Assembly (NCBI GenBank): GCA_016717705.1
Contig: JADKFD010000074.1
Coordinates: 1 to 14,857, forward strand
Direction: 5' to 3'
DNA length: 14,857 nt
Source: Rhodanobacteraceae bacterium
Lineage (GTDB): Bacteria > Pseudomonadota > Gammaproteobacteria > Xanthomonadales > SZUA-5
In this document: positions 13,769-14,857 of the stretch, in pieces
How the letters are laid out: each line of letters starts with the position of its first letter
How positions within the stretch are numbered: position 1 is the stretch's first letter
Translations under genes and position numbers: made by a program
The notes under the pieces: generated by a model
Told to the model about the DNA's origin: nothing
The model's input: only the letters and a program-made list of their open reading frames with translations
Database searches by the model: none

Positions 13769-14073
13769 CCTTGGCGACCGAAAAGCGGGCCCTGCTCACC
13801 GTCATTACCGAAGCCGCCATCGAACAAACCCTGTTGCGCGATCTCGAGCGCCTCGGTGTGCGCGGCTACACCGTCTCGGATGCGCGTGGACGCGGCAGCC
13901 GTGGCGTGCGCAACGCGGCATGGGCCGAGGCGGCCAACATCCGCATCGAGGTGATCTGCCCGCGGCCGCAAGCCGAATCTGTGCTCGATCACATCCAGAA
14001 GCGCTACTACGCCGACTACGCAATGGTGGCGTTTCTGGCGGAAGTCGAGATTCTCCGTCCGCACAAATTCTGA
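13765..14073 (+). CDS. sbtB: SbtB-like PII-family regulator of the bicarbonate transporter
   Basis: A 102-residue PII-like signalling protein. In cyanobacteria SbtB forms trimers that bind adenine nucleotides (cAMP, AMP, ADP, ATP) and gate the SbtA transporter. The PII fold is visible: a first strand ALLTVITEAAIEQTLLRDLERLG, the T-loop entry GYTVSDARGRGSRGVR (residues 34-49), then IRIEVICP, helix ESVLDHIQKRYYADY and the last strand AMVAFLAEVEIL. The Tyr uridylylation site of GlnB-type PII is absent. The C-terminal CGPxGC redox loop of many cyanobacterial SbtB proteins is also absent, since the protein ends RPHKF. ATG 13765 has GGAG 8 nt upstream and overlaps the sbtA stop (ATGA), indicating coupled translation. 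The intact reading frame here contrasts with the damaged sbtA. Confidence 0.85.
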   Translation: MTLATEKRALLTVITEAAIEQTLLRDLERLGVRGYTVSDARGRGSRGVRNAAWAEAANIRIEVICPRPQAESVLDHIQKRYYADYAMVAFLAEVEILRPHKF

Positions 14074-14082
14074 GCGTCATCG

Positions 14083-14244
14083 CTAATGTGGTGTTTCACA
14101 AATAACTTGAACAAAGTTCCGATGGATTTCGTCGTCAGGCAAGGCGCGAGGAGGAGACATAGCTCTTCTATGGCGACGACGAGCAACGCAGCATGGCGGC
14201 GAAAGACGCGGAAATAGTTAAAGGTATTTGTGAAACACCATTAG
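14083..14244. mobile_element. MITE-like element with perfect 15-bp terminal inverted repeats
   Basis: GGTGTTTCACAAATA (14090-14104) is repeated in perfect inverse at 14225-14239. Outside these, CTAAT (14083-14087) and ATTAG (14240-14244) extend the match after a 2-nt slip on the left. Internally, CGTCGTC (14130-14136) pairs with GACGACG (14175-14181) and CATAG (14158-14162) with CTATG (14168-14172), so the whole 162 nt could fold into one long branched stem. It contains no ORF of note and starts 9 nt after the sbtB stop. No clear target-site duplication is seen. A second copy elsewhere in the genome would be needed to call it a MITE. Confidence 0.65.
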
Positions 14245-14406
14245 CCCGACTTCGCCGATTCGACCTCATTTTGCGGGATTTTCGCATGAACGCCGCTGGT
14301 AAGTGATTGATCTGCAATGCACGCGCGGCTGGGTTTTCGCGGGAAGTGGCTGTAGTGAAGACCTTGCTTGTGGTCTTTCGCTGGTGCTCGCGGATAATGG
14401 GGCTCC
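14245..14406. other. Leader between the inverted-repeat element and the transposase
   Basis: These 162 bp hold no convincing gene. AAGACC (14358-14363) and GGTCTT (14372-14377) form a small hairpin about 30 nt before the transposase start. The left end of the insertion sequence should lie here, but it cannot be fixed without the matching right end, which is outside the window. Confidence 0.35.
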
Positions 14407-14857
14407 ATGTTTCTGCGCGCGACCACTCGCAAGAAGGATGGCAAGGTCCACCGGTACTGGAGCATCGTCGAGAACCGGCGGCTCACCGGTGGCCGGGTGC
14501 TGCAGCGACATGTGCTGTATCTGGGCGAGATCAACGATCGGCAAGAACGTGCCTGGCGGCGGTCGATTGAAGTGCTCGACGATGCCGGCGAGCGGCAGAC
14601 GCTTTCGCTTTTTGCCGATGCATCCAGCGCCGCTGATCTGGGCGACGCGCGAGTGGTGCGCCTGCAGTTATCGCAGTTGCGGTTGTGCAAGCCGCGGCAA
14701 TGGGGCGCTGTCTGGCTGGCCTGGCACTTATGGAGCAACTCGCGGGTTGGACGGTTTCTGGGCTGCGCTGCTTCCACCCGGTCGCAAGGGGACGCGCTGG
14801 CTGCAGGTTTTGTTCGTGCTGGTGGCTTATCGGCTGATAGCGCCAGGCAGCGAGTGG
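14407..14857 (+). pseudogene. IS1634-type (IS4 superfamily) transposase, 5' part, frameshifted and cut by the window edge
   Basis: From ATG 14407 the product begins MFLRATTRKKDGKVHRYWS, then ENRRLTGGRVLQRHVLYLGEIN. This is the characteristic N-terminus of IS1634-family DDE transposases, which catalyse cut-and-paste movement of their own element. The frame fails near 14721 (missing base after CTGGCC) and again near 14747-14750. With both repaired the protein continues DGFWAALLPPGRKGTRWLQ and VLFVLVAYRLIAPGSEW, as expected of the family, up to the right edge. The catalytic DDE residues lie beyond the window. The two breaks would inactivate this copy if real. It is oriented away from sbtB and sits next to the inverted-repeat element. 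Confidence 0.8.

Overview
The window is high-GC DNA that reads like a gammaproteobacterium of the Xanthomonadales/Rhodanobacteraceae type. That placement is an inference from gene types: an X6-type ECF sigma factor beside a TPR-tailed Ser/Thr kinase, NhaR, TerC, and secreted proteins with Xanthomonad-like architecture. No rRNA, tRNA or CRISPR array was seen.

Layout. (1) Positions 71-1067 (-) hold a secreted LamG-fold protein split over three frames, preceded by two 46-bp tandem repeats. (2) Positions 1275-3696 (-) hold a PlsC-like acyltransferase and, upstream of it, a secreted pectinacetylesterase/Notum-like hydrolase. (3) Across a 254-bp divergent gap, 3951-5680 (+) encodes a secreted protein whose C-terminal half is seven ~45-residue repeats, read here as a probable seven-bladed propeller. 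(4) Positions 5871-9222 (+) hold an ECF sigma factor and a membrane Ser/Thr kinase with a TPR tail, a probable signalling pair. (5) Converging on it, 9386-10530 (-) holds an HPF/RaiA ribosome-hibernation protein and a coupled unknown membrane protein. (6) From 10639 (+) come nhaR, a TerC/Alx-type exporter, a perfect 14-bp hairpin, an SbtA-like bicarbonate transporter lacking its N-terminal half, and an SbtB-like PII protein overlapping it by ATGA. This looks like an ion, pH and inorganic-carbon cluster. (7) The right edge has a ~162-bp element with perfect 15-bp terminal inverted repeats and the start of an IS1634-type transposase.

Two quality signals shape the reading. Single-base frame breaks hit four genes (LamG, propeller, kinase, transposase); most are missing bases, several in or beside short homopolymers, while the other genes are clean. 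In addition, the DNA where the SbtA N-terminus should be (12886-13054) contains one A in 169 nt and an 11-G run. Both suggest consensus error at least as strongly as real decay.

The points most worth following are the ECF sigma factor whose region-2 acidic motif appears replaced by Thr residues next to a kinase, the Cys-paired seven-repeat protein, the NhaR-type dyad placed about 65 bp upstream of a possible terC start, and the SbtA/SbtB pair outside cyanobacteria.
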